A stretch of 64,000 nt of DNA from Sinosporangium siamense (GCF_016863435.1 NZ_BOOW01000057.1:1-64000), one strand, 5' to 3'. Shown: positions 15,938-24,872, numbered from the stretch's first letter. The notes: generated by a model from the letters alone, not told the origin. Numbers and translations: made by a program.

Positions 15938-17359
15938 ATGGACGAACTGCATCACATGTCGGCAACCGACGCGCTGCGCGCCTTCCGCGCCCGGCGGCTG
16001 TCGCCGGTTGAGCTGACCGAGGCGGTGATCGCCCGCGCCGAACGGACCGAGCCGGTCGTCAACGCGTTGTGCCACCGCTTCTTCGACGAGGCACTGCGGC
16101 AGGCCAAGCTGGCCGAACGCCGCTATGCGGGCCAGGGTGGGCCGCTGTGGCCGCTGGAGGGGTTGCCCACCGTCGTCAAGGAGGACGAACCGGTCGAGGG
16201 CCAACCCTGGACTCAGGGATCGCTGCAGTATCGCGACGCCGTCGCCGGGCACACCTCGCTTTTCGTCCGGCGCCTCCTCGACGCCGGCGTGATCGTACAC
16301 GCCCGGAGTACGGCCTCGGAGTTCGCCTCCGCCGCGTTCACGCACTCGGCGCTCTGGGGCGTCACCCGCAATCCGTGGAACCCCGAGTTCTCTCCCGGCG
16401 GTTCTTCCGGTGGCTCGGGCGCGGCGCTCGCCGCCGGGTCGACGGTGCTGGCGACGGGATCGGACACCGCGGGCTCGATCCGGGTGCCCGCCTCGTTCAG
16501 CGGTGTGGTCGGGTTCAAGCCGCCTCACGGCCGCGTGCCGGTGGATCCGCCCTACCACCTCGACACCTACGTTCACTCCGGTGTGCTGGCCCGCACTGTC
16601 GCCGACGTCGCGCTGACGCAGAACGTCGTGGCCGGGCCCCACCCTGGCGACGTCGGCTCGCTACGGCCCCGTCACGTGCTGCCGGACCCCGCCGAACTCG
16701 GCCGCGACCTGCGCGGGATGCGGATCGCGCTGTCGGAGGATCTCGGTGACTGGGCGGTCGACCCGGCGGTCCGCCGCAACACCCGGGAGTACGGCGAGCG
16801 GCTGCGAGCGGCAGGAGCCCATGTCGAGGAGGTCGGCCTCCGGGTGCCGCGGGCGCAGGTGATGCGCGCGGCGGCCATCCACTTCCATCACGGGTTCGGC
16901 GCCGCCGTCGCGGCCGAGGGACGAGAGCCCGGCGCCCGTCTCACCCCATATGCGCAGGCGTTCGCGCGATGGGCGGCCGAGGGCGCCGCCGACGCCGGCG
17001 TGCTCGACGGATTGGCGATCGAGGCCGACCTCTACCGGCCCGTCGGCGAGTTGTTCGAGCGGTTCGACGCGCTCGTCTGCCCGACCGCCGCAACTAATGG
17101 GCTGGTGGCGGGCGAGGACTACGTCGACCACGGCCCGGAGGTCGACGGCGAGCGGCTCGGGCACTACCTGGAGTCGCTGCTCGCGCTCCCGTTCAACATC
17201 ATGAACCGCTGCCCCGTGCTGGCCGTACCGTCCGGCTTCGCCGGCAACGGGGTGCCCACCGGGGTGCAGATCGTCGGGCGGCCGTTCGACGACACCACGC
17301 CGTTCCGGCTCGGGATGGCGGTCGAGCAGCGGACGCACTGGCCTGAGGTCGGGGCATGA
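15938..17359 (+). CDS. Amidase signature family hydrolase
   Basis: A 473-aa cytoplasmic amidase starting at ATG 15938 behind GAGAGGGGA. The Ser-cisSer-Lys triad is visible: Lys in LPTVVKEDEPVEGQPWTQGS, the Gly/Ser loop SPGGSSGGSGAALAAGS with the cis-Ser, and GSDTAGSIRVPASFSG with the nucleophile Ser. VKED stands where most amidases have KDx. These enzymes hydrolyse carboxamides to acid plus ammonia. Together with the nitrilase-type gene at the operon end it suggests that the imported substrate or an intermediate is an amide. It is ATGA-coupled to the following oxidase gene. Confidence 0.88.
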   Translation: MDELHHMSATDALRAFRARRLSPVELTEAVIARAERTEPVVNALCHRFFDEALRQAKLAERRYAGQGGPLWPLEGLPTVVKEDEPVEGQPWTQGSLQYRDAVAGHTSLFVRRLLDAGVIVHARSTASEFASAAFTHSALWGVTRNPWNPEFSPGGSSGGSGAALAAGSTVLATGSDTAGSIRVPASFSGVVGFKPPHGRVPVDPPYHLDTYVHSGVLARTVADVALTQNVVAGPHPGDVGSLRPRHVLPDPAELGRDLRGMRIALSEDLGDWAVDPAVRRNTREYGERLRAAGAHVEEVGLRVPRAQVMRAAAIHFHHGFGAAVAAEGREPGARLTPYAQAFARWAAEGAADAGVLDGLAIEADLYRPVGELFERFDALVCPTAATNGLVAGEDYVDHGPEVDGERLGHYLESLLALPFNIMNRCPVLAVPSGFAGNGVPTGVQIVGRPFDDTTPFRLGMAVEQRTHWPEVGA

Positions 17360-18558
17360 GCGCGCGAGACGCCGACGTGGCGGTCGTCGGCGCCGGCGTG
17401 GTCGGTGCCTTCGCCGCCTACTACCTCGCCCGCGCGGGCGTGCGGGTGCTCGTGCTCGATCCGGAGCCGGCCGGGGGTGCCTCCGCCGGGAACGCCGGCC
17501 TGCTGGTCCCCAGTTACAGCCACCCGATGGCACACCCGCAAATGCTGGTCGAGGGGGTGCGGGCGCTGCTTGGCGGGAGCGGGGACATCGCCCTGAGGCG
17601 GCCGGTGCGACCCGCGACGCTGGCCTGGCTCGGCCGGTTCGCGTTCGCCGCGCGCCCCGGCCGGGCGTGGCGCGCGGCGCCGCGGCTGGCCGCGTTGGCC
17701 GACCGCAGCCTGCTGCTCTACGCCGAGTTCGCCGCCACCGAGCACCTCGACATCGGGCTGCGCGAGGCCGGGCTGCTCGCGGTGAGCCGCCACCGCCGCA
17801 CGCTGGACACCCAGCGGCGTGCCGCGGTACGGCTAAGCCACGTTGGCGTCGCCTCCGAGATGCTCGACGCGGCAGCGGTCGCGGCCACCGAGCCGGCCCT
17901 CGGCCCGGTGGCCGGCGGCGTACGGTTCCCCGGCGACGCCCTTCTGGACCCTCTGCTCGCGACCCGGGCCGCGCTGACCGCGGCCGAGCGGCACGGTGCC
18001 GTCCTGGTGCGGGCGGCAGCGCGGCGTGTGCGGCATGCGAGCGGCCGGATCACGGGCGTCGACACCGACACCGGTCCGGTCGCCACCACCACCGTAATCC
18101 TCGCCGCCGGGGCGGCGAGTGCCCTGCTGGCCCGATCGGCGGGCGTCCGGCTGCCGGTGGAACCCGGCTACGGCTGGAGCCTCACGGTGCCGGTGGCGGC
18201 GCCGCTTCTGCGCCACGCCGTCCTCGACCTCGACGCGCACGTCGTGATCGCCCAGCGTGACGACCGGCTGCGGCTGACCGGGGGCATGGAGCTCGGCGGG
18301 CCGCCCACGCCACCTGCTCCGGAGGCGTTTGCCGGGCTGCGCCGTACGGCATCGGCGCTGTTGCCCGGGGCCTCCCTCGACGGCACGGAGGTCCGGTGGT
18401 GCGGGGCCCGCCCGATGACCCCGGACGGTCTGCCGATCGTCCGGGAGGTCCGGCCCGGCCTCGTCGCCGCCACCGGACACGGGCAGCTCGGCATGACACT
18501 CGCCCCCGCGACCGGCGAACTGATCGCCACCGACCTCACCGCAAGGAGCCGTGTATGA
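17356..18558 (+). CDS. FAD-dependent oxidoreductase, D-amino-acid/sarcosine oxidase (DAO) family
   Basis: A 400-aa flavoprotein, ATGA-coupled on both sides. The N-terminal FAD-binding motif VAVVGAGVVGAFAAYYLARA and the following GGASAGNAGLLVPSYSHPMA are typical of DadA/sarcosine-oxidase-like enzymes; the C-terminal block WCGARPMTPDGLPIV and the FAD-contact loop TGHGQLGMTLAP are intact. Such enzymes oxidise secondary or tertiary amines or D-amino acids. In a carnitine-like pathway it could demethylate or deaminate a glycine-betaine-type product; this is inference. Confidence 0.88.
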   Translation: MSARDADVAVVGAGVVGAFAAYYLARAGVRVLVLDPEPAGGASAGNAGLLVPSYSHPMAHPQMLVEGVRALLGGSGDIALRRPVRPATLAWLGRFAFAARPGRAWRAAPRLAALADRSLLLYAEFAATEHLDIGLREAGLLAVSRHRRTLDTQRRAAVRLSHVGVASEMLDAAAVAATEPALGPVAGGVRFPGDALLDPLLATRAALTAAERHGAVLVRAAARRVRHASGRITGVDTDTGPVATTTVILAAGAASALLARSAGVRLPVEPGYGWSLTVPVAAPLLRHAVLDLDAHVVIAQRDDRLRLTGGMELGGPPTPPAPEAFAGLRRTASALLPGASLDGTEVRWCGARPMTPDGLPIVREVRPGLVAATGHGQLGMTLAPATGELIATDLTARSRV

Positions 18559-21020
18559 GCTCGCCACTGCACGGCATCCGTGTCCTCGACTTCGGCCAGT
18601 ACGTCGCCGGCCCCGCCGTCGCCCTGCTGCTCGCCGACCTGGGCGCCGAAGTGATCCGTATCGACCCGCCCGGCGGCCCGCGCTGGGCCTCTCCAGCGGC
18701 AGCCGCGCTCAACGCGGGCAAGAAGAGCATCGTGCTGGACCTGACCGAGCCCGCCGACGTCACGACCGCCCGCCGGCTGGTGGCAGGGGCCGATGTGGTG
18801 GTCGAGAACTTCCGGCCCGGCGTCATGGCCGGGTTCGGGCTCGGACCGGAGGACACGCTCGCGCTCAACCCCCGTGTGATCCACCTGTCCCTGCCCGGCT
18901 TCGCCGCGGCCGACCCGCGCCGCGAACTGCCGGCCTGGGAGGGGATCGTGCTGGCGGCGACCGGCGGCTTCACGGACATGGGACTGAACCGGATCCTCAT
19001 GGGCGCCGACCCGTCCTACACACCGCTGCCGCTGGCCTCGGCATACGCCGCGGCGCTCGGCGCGCTCGCGGTCGGCGCCGGGCTGGCCGCCAGGCGGCGC
19101 ACCGGGCGCGGCGACGCGTTCGAGGTGCCGCTCGCCGAAGCCGTGCTGGAAGGGCTGGCGTTCAACTCGCTGGCCGTCTCCGACCTCCCCCCGCGCTATC
19201 TCTCGCTGCGCGAGCACGAGATCGCTCGCCGGCGTGCCGCCGGGGAGCCGATGGACCTCACCTATGAGCGGCTACAGGAGCTTCTCGACCCGTTCTACCG
19301 CAGCTACCCCTGCCAGGACGGCAGGCTGTTCTACCACTGCTGCCCCGCCCACCGCACTCACGCGATCCGGTCACTGCAGCTGCTCGGCATCTGGGACACC
19401 GTCCTCGCGGAGGGCATCCCGATGGCCGACTCCTATCTGTCCAGCGACAGCTGGCCCGACGGCGCGGACTGCACGCTGCTGGCCTACCCGCTCTCCGCCC
19501 ACTGGGCGGCCCGGCTGTCGGAGCTGATCGCGGCCGCCTTCCTGCGGCACCCGGCGGAGGAGTGGGAACGGCGCTTCGACGCGGCGGGCATCCCGGGCGC
19601 CGCCCACCGCAGCACCCTGGAGTGGATGCGGTCGGAGCACCCGCGCGCGGCCGGGCTCGTCACCACCGTCGACGATCCGGTCCACGGCGAGCTGACCGTT
19701 CCCGGACCCGTCGTCTGGACCGAGGGCACCCCGCCGGGCCGCAGGCCCGCCCCCGCGCTCGACGCCGACCGGGCCGCGATCCTCGCCGGCCTGCCACCGG
19801 GCCCGCCGACGGGACCGCCGCCGGGCCCGTCGGCCGAGCCCGGCGGGCTTCCGCTGGCCGGCATCCGCATCCTCGACGTCACTAACGTCATCGCAGGGCC
19901 GGTGATCGGCGCGACCCTCGCCCGGTTCGGCGCCGAGGTCGTCAAGATCGACCCACCGACGCCGGGCTTCGACCCTTACCACACCGTGGTCATCGGCATG
20001 CACTCTCAGCGCGGCAAGCGCAGTGTGCTGGCCGACCTGCGCACTCCGGCCGGTCGTGAGGTGCTCGACCGGTTGCTGCCCACCGTCGACGTCGTCACGT
20101 TCAACGGCAGCGAGCGCCAGCTCGGCGACCTCGGCCTGGACCCGCGGCGGCTGCGGGAAATCCGACCTGAGATCGTGCTCGTGCGGGTGGACGCCTACGG
20201 CGGGCCGGGTCACGGGCCACGCAGCCACGCGGCGGGTTACGACGACAATGTGCAGGCGTGCACCGGGATCATGACCAGGTTCGGCGGCGGCCCCGGCACC
20301 CCGGAGGAGCACGCGCACCTTGGGACGATCGACGCCCTGGCCGGGTTCTGCGGCGCCTTCGCCGTCGTCGCCGCGCTGGCGGGACGCGGCGAACACGCCC
20401 CGGTGATGCGCACCTCCCTCGCCGCCGCCGGGCAACTGCTGCAGATCCCGTTCCTCTTCGACGGCGCGGGCCGCGACGACGTTCCGGAACCCGGCGGGCC
20501 CGACGTGCTCGGCGAGCACGCGGGATACCGGTGCTACCCGGCAGCGGACGGCTGGTTCTTCCTGGCGGGCCCGGCCGATGCCGTAGCGGCCGCGCTCGGT
20601 CTCGACGCGGCCGCGCCGCAGGACCTGCTCGTCACGCGGTTCCGGGAACAACCGGTCGAAGCGTGGGCCGAGCTGCTCGGCCCGCACGGGGTCGCGGTGC
20701 ACCGGATCGAGCGCATCGCCGAACTGCGCTCCCGGAGGCTGGTACGGCAGAGCACCGGACCCGTCCCGCTGCGCGACTCGGCCGTGTTCGTCCGCCACGA
20801 CCGGCACCCCAGCGGCCGTGAGGTGGACCTCATCGCCCCACAGGCGGTCCGGCCCCGGCACGCGGCGGTGCGGATGCCGTCCGACGCCCCGCGCTACGGC
20901 GCGCACACCCGCGAGGTGCTCGCCGAGCTCGGCTTCACGCCTGCCGAGATCGAGGCGATGGCCGCCGACGGCGCGGTCGCCGACGGCTGGACCACCGACC
21001 ACACCTACCTGCCCACCTGA
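18555..21020 (+). CDS. Fused double CaiB/BaiF-family CoA-transferase
   Basis: An 821-aa protein, about twice the usual ~400 residues, ATGA-coupled to the oxidase gene. Two complete class III CoA-transferase domains are joined head to tail: domain 1 opens HGIRVLDFGQYVAGPAVALL and domain 2 (about residue 430) AGIRILDVTNVIAGPVIGAT, linked by a Pro/Gly-rich stretch. The position of the catalytic Asp is filled in domain 2 (LGTIDALAGFCGAF) but appears to be Ser in domain 1 (LPLASAYAAALGAL), suggesting an active half and a structural half. CaiB-type enzymes move CoA between carnitine-type acids, so this one probably activates or recycles CoA for the pathway. Confidence 0.85.
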   Translation: MSSPLHGIRVLDFGQYVAGPAVALLLADLGAEVIRIDPPGGPRWASPAAAALNAGKKSIVLDLTEPADVTTARRLVAGADVVVENFRPGVMAGFGLGPEDTLALNPRVIHLSLPGFAAADPRRELPAWEGIVLAATGGFTDMGLNRILMGADPSYTPLPLASAYAAALGALAVGAGLAARRRTGRGDAFEVPLAEAVLEGLAFNSLAVSDLPPRYLSLREHEIARRRAAGEPMDLTYERLQELLDPFYRSYPCQDGRLFYHCCPAHRTHAIRSLQLLGIWDTVLAEGIPMADSYLSSDSWPDGADCTLLAYPLSAHWAARLSELIAAAFLRHPAEEWERRFDAAGIPGAAHRSTLEWMRSEHPRAAGLVTTVDDPVHGELTVPGPVVWTEGTPPGRRPAPALDADRAAILAGLPPGPPTGPPPGPSAEPGGLPLAGIRILDVTNVIAGPVIGATLARFGAEVVKIDPPTPGFDPYHTVVIGMHSQRGKRSVLADLRTPAGREVLDRLLPTVDVVTFNGSERQLGDLGLDPRRLREIRPEIVLVRVDAYGGPGHGPRSHAAGYDDNVQACTGIMTRFGGGPGTPEEHAHLGTIDALAGFCGAFAVVAALAGRGEHAPVMRTSLAAAGQLLQIPFLFDGAGRDDVPEPGGPDVLGEHAGYRCYPAADGWFFLAGPADAVAAALGLDAAAPQDLLVTRFREQPVEAWAELLGPHGVAVHRIERIAELRSRRLVRQSTGPVPLRDSAVFVRHDRHPSGREVDLIAPQAVRPRHAAVRMPSDAPRYGAHTREVLAELGFTPAEIEAMAADGAVADGWTTDHTYLPT

Positions 21021-21212
21021 AACGGGGTTCGGGGTCCGGCACCAGGACCCCGTCTACCACCGACCATCGCCACCACGGCCCCGTCCACCACCGACCACGC
21101 CCACCCGTCCACCTGAAACGGGGTTCGGGGTCCGGCACCAGGACCCCGTCTACCACCGACCATCGCCACCACGACCGCGTCCACCACCGACCGCACCGAC
21201 CCGCCCACCTGA
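21015..21212 (+). repeat. Two 96-bp direct repeats plus start of a third, each with a stem-loop
   Basis: Units begin at 21015 and 21111, and the first bases of a third at 21207; each starts with ACCTGA, which in the first copy is the stop region of the CoA-transferase. Every full unit carries GGGGTCC...GGACCCC, an attenuator- or terminator-like hairpin (about 21031-21051 and 21127-21147). Two such hairpins in series separate the CoA-transferase from BKACE inside the operon and could reduce read-through. Confidence 0.85.
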
Positions 21213-21240
21213 ACCACACCCGATAAGGAAGGAGCGCCCG

Positions 21241-22167
21241 ATGCGCGCGCCGTACGACCCCATCGTCCTCACCGCAGCCGTCACCGGAGGCGACGTCCTG
21301 CCCAGCCAGAGCCCCGCCATCCCCTGCGGGCCGGAAGCGATCATCGAGGCGGCCGTGGCGGCCGCGCGGGCCGGCGCCACCGCCGTGCATCTGCATGCCC
21401 GGGAGGCCGACGGCCGCCCGACGGGCTCGGCCTCGATGTTCAAGGAGATCGTCGCCGGAGTGCGCGAGCAGTCCGACGTCGTCATCAACATCACCACCGG
21501 CGGGTCCGTCGACATGACGCCCGACGAGCGCCTGGAGGGTGTCGTGGCCGTGGTGCCGGACATCGCGACGCTTAACCTGGGCACGATGAACTTCGAGGGC
21601 TTCCCGACCCGTTCCCGGTGGCCGCAGGTGCGCCACGACTGGGAGCGGCAGGTGCTGGAGCAGTCCGGGTCGGTGGTCTTCACCAACACGCTCGCCACGA
21701 TGCGCCGGTTCGCCACGACGTTCCGTGAGCTCGGGGTGACCCCGGAGCTGGAGGTATACGACCTCAGTCATCTGTCGATGGCCCGGTTCCTGATCGACGA
21801 GGGCACGCTCACCGGACCGGTCCGCGTCCAGTTCATCCTCGGCGTGCTCGGCGGTGTCGGCGGCAGCCCGCACGACCTGTTCGCGCTGCGTGAGGCGGCC
21901 GGCCGCATCCTCGGGCCCGACCTGGCCGCCGTCAGTGTCGCGGGCGTCGGCTACCCGGCGCAGCTGCGGTTCGGTGCGATCGCCGCCGCGTCCGGTATGG
22001 ACGTCCGGGTGGGGGTCGAGGATAACTTGCGCATCCGGCGCCGCCGCCAGGCCGCCGACTCGGCCGAACTCGTCGCGGCCGCCGTGGCGATCGCCGACCA
22101 GCTGGAGCGCCCGATCGCCACCCCGCAACAGCTGCGTGCCGAGCTCGCAGCGGTGCGCCCGTCATGA
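21241..22167 (+). CDS. Beta-keto acid cleavage enzyme (BKACE, DUF849 family)
   Basis: A 308-aa protein starting at ATG 21241 behind AAGGAAGGAG. BKACE enzymes are zinc-dependent TIM barrels that condense a beta-keto acid with acetyl-CoA to give acetoacetate and a new acyl-CoA. Metal ligands are seen in AVHLHAREADGRP (two His) and VGVEDNLRIR (Glu); the opening IVLTAAVTGGDVLPSQSPAI and the block INITTGGSVDMTPDERL are standard. With the carnitine-type dehydrogenase upstream, the expected substrate is 3-dehydrocarnitine, giving betainyl-CoA plus acetoacetate, but BKACE specificities vary widely. ATGA-coupled to the nitrilase gene. Confidence 0.92.
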   Translation: MRAPYDPIVLTAAVTGGDVLPSQSPAIPCGPEAIIEAAVAAARAGATAVHLHAREADGRPTGSASMFKEIVAGVREQSDVVINITTGGSVDMTPDERLEGVVAVVPDIATLNLGTMNFEGFPTRSRWPQVRHDWERQVLEQSGSVVFTNTLATMRRFATTFRELGVTPELEVYDLSHLSMARFLIDEGTLTGPVRVQFILGVLGGVGGSPHDLFALREAAGRILGPDLAAVSVAGVGYPAQLRFGAIAAASGMDVRVGVEDNLRIRRRRQAADSAELVAAAVAIADQLERPIATPQQLRAELAAVRPS

Positions 22168-23006
22168 GCACCTTGCGGATCGCATGCCTGCAGAGCGCGG
22201 GCCACGGCCGTGACGTCGAAGCCAACCTGGCCGAGCTGGACTCTGCCGCGGCAGCCGCGGCTGCCGCGGGCGCGGAGATGCTCGTCACACCCGAGATGTT
22301 CGTGACCGGCTACGACGTCGGGGACGTCGCCGCGCTCGCCGCCCTGCCGCTGGTCGAGCGGGTCGTCGCCATCGCGGCCGCCCGCGGCATCGCGGTCGTC
22401 GCGGGTCTGCCCGCCGTCCTGCCGGGCGGGGGCGTCGGCAACATGGCTGTCGTCGTCGGCGACGGCGGCGAGGTGCTGGCCGGCTACGCCAAGACCCACC
22501 TGTTCGGCGAGATCGACCGCCGGTTCCGCGCGGGAGAGGCGCCTGCGGCTGTCTTCGACTACCGCGGCGTGCGGTGTGCCGTCATGATCTGCTTCGATGC
22601 GGAGTTTCCTGAGTCCGTGCGGGTGGCGGCACTCGCGGGCGCGCACCTGGTGCTCGTGCCGACCGCCAACATGCATCCCTACGGCGCCGTCAATGAGCAC
22701 GTGATGTGGACCCGGGCCTGGGAGAACCAGGTCCACCTCGCCTACGTCAACCGGTGCGGTGCCGAAGGTGCGACCGTATATGTCGGCCGCACCCGCGTCA
22801 TCGGTCCTGACGGCACCGAGCTCGCGGCCGCCGGCACCGGGCCCGACCTCGTGTTCGCCACGATCGACACCGACGCCGTTGACAGTGCCCGGGCCGACTT
22901 CGACTACCTGTCCGAGCGCCGGCCGGTGCTCTATGGCACGCTCACCGTCTCCGCCGAGGACGAGGAAGCTCAGGAAACCGACGCCGGCACCGGCGAAACG
23001 GGCTGA
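22164..23006 (+). CDS. Nitrilase-superfamily carbon-nitrogen hydrolase (amidase branch)
   Basis: A 280-aa enzyme, ATGA-coupled to BKACE and last in the operon. The Glu-Lys-Cys triad is intact: VTPEMFVTGYDVGD (Glu), AKTHLFGEIDRRFRAG (Lys) and CAVMICFDAEFPESVRVAAL (Cys). Length and motifs place it with omega-amidases, carbamoylases and aliphatic amidases rather than true nitrilases. It probably removes ammonia from an amide or carbamoyl intermediate. Two amide hydrolases of unrelated folds in one operon is unusual and indicates a nitrogen-rich substrate. Confidence 0.9.
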   Translation: MSTLRIACLQSAGHGRDVEANLAELDSAAAAAAAAGAEMLVTPEMFVTGYDVGDVAALAALPLVERVVAIAAARGIAVVAGLPAVLPGGGVGNMAVVVGDGGEVLAGYAKTHLFGEIDRRFRAGEAPAAVFDYRGVRCAVMICFDAEFPESVRVAALAGAHLVLVPTANMHPYGAVNEHVMWTRAWENQVHLAYVNRCGAEGATVYVGRTRVIGPDGTELAAAGTGPDLVFATIDTDAVDSARADFDYLSERRPVLYGTLTVSAEDEEAQETDAGTGETG

Positions 23007-23332
23007 TAAGGGAGGCGACATGTGAGCTGCACCGGAACCGGTCACTGGGTGGCATTGCCGTAGCGGCGGCGGCTCTTGACCTTCGCTGCCGCGGTGCGGA
23101 GCACCCGCGCCCGCCTCCAGGTCGTGGTCGGCAGTGGCACTATGGGGTGGAGGTCTCCAGCCGCGGCCGACTCCAGTCCCGCGCCCGCCTCCAGGTCATG
23201 GTCGGCGGCGGCACCCCTGCACCGCGCGGGAACGCTTGGACGGCGCCGCCCGCGATTCGGCGGCGCCGCGTCGTCGTCATCCACTGCCGCCGGCTTCTCG
23301 TACGGCACCGCCTGCTCGATCGCCTGCCACAC
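23007..23332 (+). other. Gene-free stretch between convergent genes, with a 37-bp direct repeat
   Basis: No gene is supported. A repeat of about 37 bp containing CCCGCGCCCGCCTCCAGGTC occurs at 23104-23140 and 23178-23214 (offset 74 bp) with four or so differences. ACCGG/CCGGT at about 23034-23045 is a short palindrome. The stretch follows the operon end and faces the convergent hydrolase gene. Confidence 0.55.
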
Positions 23333-24226
23333 CTAAGCGAGCTGATCGAGGAATGCCCGCGTGTCCGTGAGGAAGCGGTCGTGGGCCTCCAGTTGTGCCC
23401 AGTGTCCGCAGTCGGGGACGGTGACGAGCCGGGCATGGGGAAGACGGTCGGCGGCGTGGCGTGAGCCGGCGGGATCGACGATGGGGTCGTTCTCGCCGTG
23501 GAAGATCAACGTGGGTGCGCTGATCTCGTGCACGCGGCCCGTGAGATCGTTTCGCATGCCGTGCCGTCCGAGGGTGGCCTGGTTGTAGCGGGCGTAGCCG
23601 AGCCCGGCGCCGGGTTTGCGGGCCTCGCGGACGAACTCGGCGACGACCTCGGGCGGGAGTGTTGCCGGGTCCTTGACGAGGGCCCGTACGGCGGTGCCGG
23701 AGAAGCGGTTGGCGAAGCGGGTGGCGGGGCGGAGCAGCCAGTCGGGGGCCTGCGCCGCCGCCCAGGCGCCGAAGTGCGCGATGCGGTTTCGGAAGATCGG
23801 TACGAGGCCGCCCGGAGCGACGAGTATGAGGCCCGCGACGCGATGAGGGTGCTCCAGGGCCAGATTGAGCGCGACGTCACCGCCCATGGACACGCCCGCC
23901 ACCACCGCCCGCGTGACCCCGAGCGCGGTCATGGCCTCGGCGACGACGCGGGCGAGTTCGCGCGGGCCGCCGGCGGGCGGGGCGTCGATGCTCCCCCCGA
24001 ATCCGGGCAGGTCCGGCGCCCACACCTCACGCTCGGCCGACAGCGGCTCGATGAGCCGATACCAGGAGATCGCCGCGTTGTCCGTCCCGCCGCCGTGGAT
24101 GAGCACAAGCGGGCTGGGATGCGGAGTAGGTGGTGGCACGTCCGGGCGGGCGTGAAGTACGCGTAGCCGTCCGGCGCCGGTGGAGATGTGGTGTTCCCTC
24201 GCACCGGGCGGGATGAGGTGGGTCAT
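23333..24226 (-). CDS. Alpha/beta hydrolase
   Basis: A 297-aa alpha/beta-fold hydrolase starting at ATG 24226, which overlaps the TetR stop (ATGA). Oxyanion-hole HGGG in LVLIHGGGTDNAAISWYRLI, nucleophile elbow VAGVSMGGDVALNLAL, acid HGENDPIVDPAGSRHAADRL and His VPDCGHWAQLEAH complete the triad. The pattern is that of esterases and meta-cleavage-product-type hydrolases. Translational coupling to TetR makes it the likely target of that repressor. The substrate is not readable from sequence. Confidence 0.88.
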   Translation of the reverse strand: MTHLIPPGAREHHISTGAGRLRVLHARPDVPPPTPHPSPLVLIHGGGTDNAAISWYRLIEPLSAEREVWAPDLPGFGGSIDAPPAGGPRELARVVAEAMTALGVTRAVVAGVSMGGDVALNLALEHPHRVAGLILVAPGGLVPIFRNRIAHFGAWAAAQAPDWLLRPATRFANRFSGTAVRALVKDPATLPPEVVAEFVREARKPGAGLGYARYNQATLGRHGMRNDLTGRVHEISAPTLIFHGENDPIVDPAGSRHAADRLPHARLVTVPDCGHWAQLEAHDRFLTDTRAFLDQLA

Positions 24227-24861
24227 CGTTGCTCCCGTTCGGCGATCAGCGCCTCGGCGAAGGCGACGAAGGCGCGTTTGCCGGCGTTCGTATCGGTGGT
24301 GCCGGTGTCGGCGGCGCGTGCCAGCAGCGTGCCCATGCCGAGGATGAGCTCGTCGACGCCGATGGCCAGCGCCTGTGTGGCGAGGGCCTGGTTCCACAGG
24401 GTGAGGTTCGCGGCGAGGACGTCCGCGTCCAGGTCCGCCGCCACGACGCCCTCGGCCTGGAGGGCGCGGATGAACTCGGCCCCGAGGAGTTCGCGTGCCC
24501 GGACACTCTCGCTGTCCTGCGGCAGGTCCCGTAGCGGCGTGGAGGGTTCCTGGTACAGGCGTAGCAGCGCCGGGCGTGAGTGCAGCGCGGTCACCGCGTG
24601 GACGTACAGCCGGGAGAACGAGCCGCCGTGGCGGTCGGCCTCCACCAGTTCGATCGAGCGGCGGATCGCCAGGACGATCTCGCGGTCGACGACGGCGCGG
24701 AGCAACGCGTTCTTGTCGGCGAACCGCAGGTAGAGCACGCCTTTCGCGACTGCGGCGCGGGCGGCGATCGCGTCCATCCGCACGCTGCCGAAGCCCTGTT
24801 CGGCGATGAGCCGGGCGGCGGCGTCGAGGATGACGTTCGTCTCGACACTGGGGCGGACCAT
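24223..24861 (-). CDS. TetR-family transcriptional regulator
   Basis: A 212-aa repressor. The N-terminal helix-turn-helix is clear: ILDAAARLIAEQGFGSVRMD followed by IAARAAVAKGVLYLRFADKN. ATG 24861 was chosen over TTG 24867 because AGAAGGG lies with correct spacing to it. The C-terminal ligand domain is helical and unassigned. The gene is first in a two-gene unit with the alpha/beta hydrolase, and a perfect palindrome directly upstream is the obvious autoregulatory operator. Confidence 0.9.
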   Translation of the reverse strand: MVRPSVETNVILDAAARLIAEQGFGSVRMDAIAARAAVAKGVLYLRFADKNALLRAVVDREIVLAIRRSIELVEADRHGGSFSRLYVHAVTALHSRPALLRLYQEPSTPLRDLPQDSESVRARELLGAEFIRALQAEGVVAADLDADVLAANLTLWNQALATQALAIGVDELILGMGTLLARAADTGTTDTNAGKRAFVAFAEALIAEREQR

Positions 24862-24872
24862 GATCAACCCTT

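Noticed and set aside
21005-21217. Repeat protein on the minus strand (VVVAMVGGRRGPGAGPRTPF twice)
   Set aside because: It is only the translation of the 96-bp DNA repeat; no start signal and no extension beyond the repeat.
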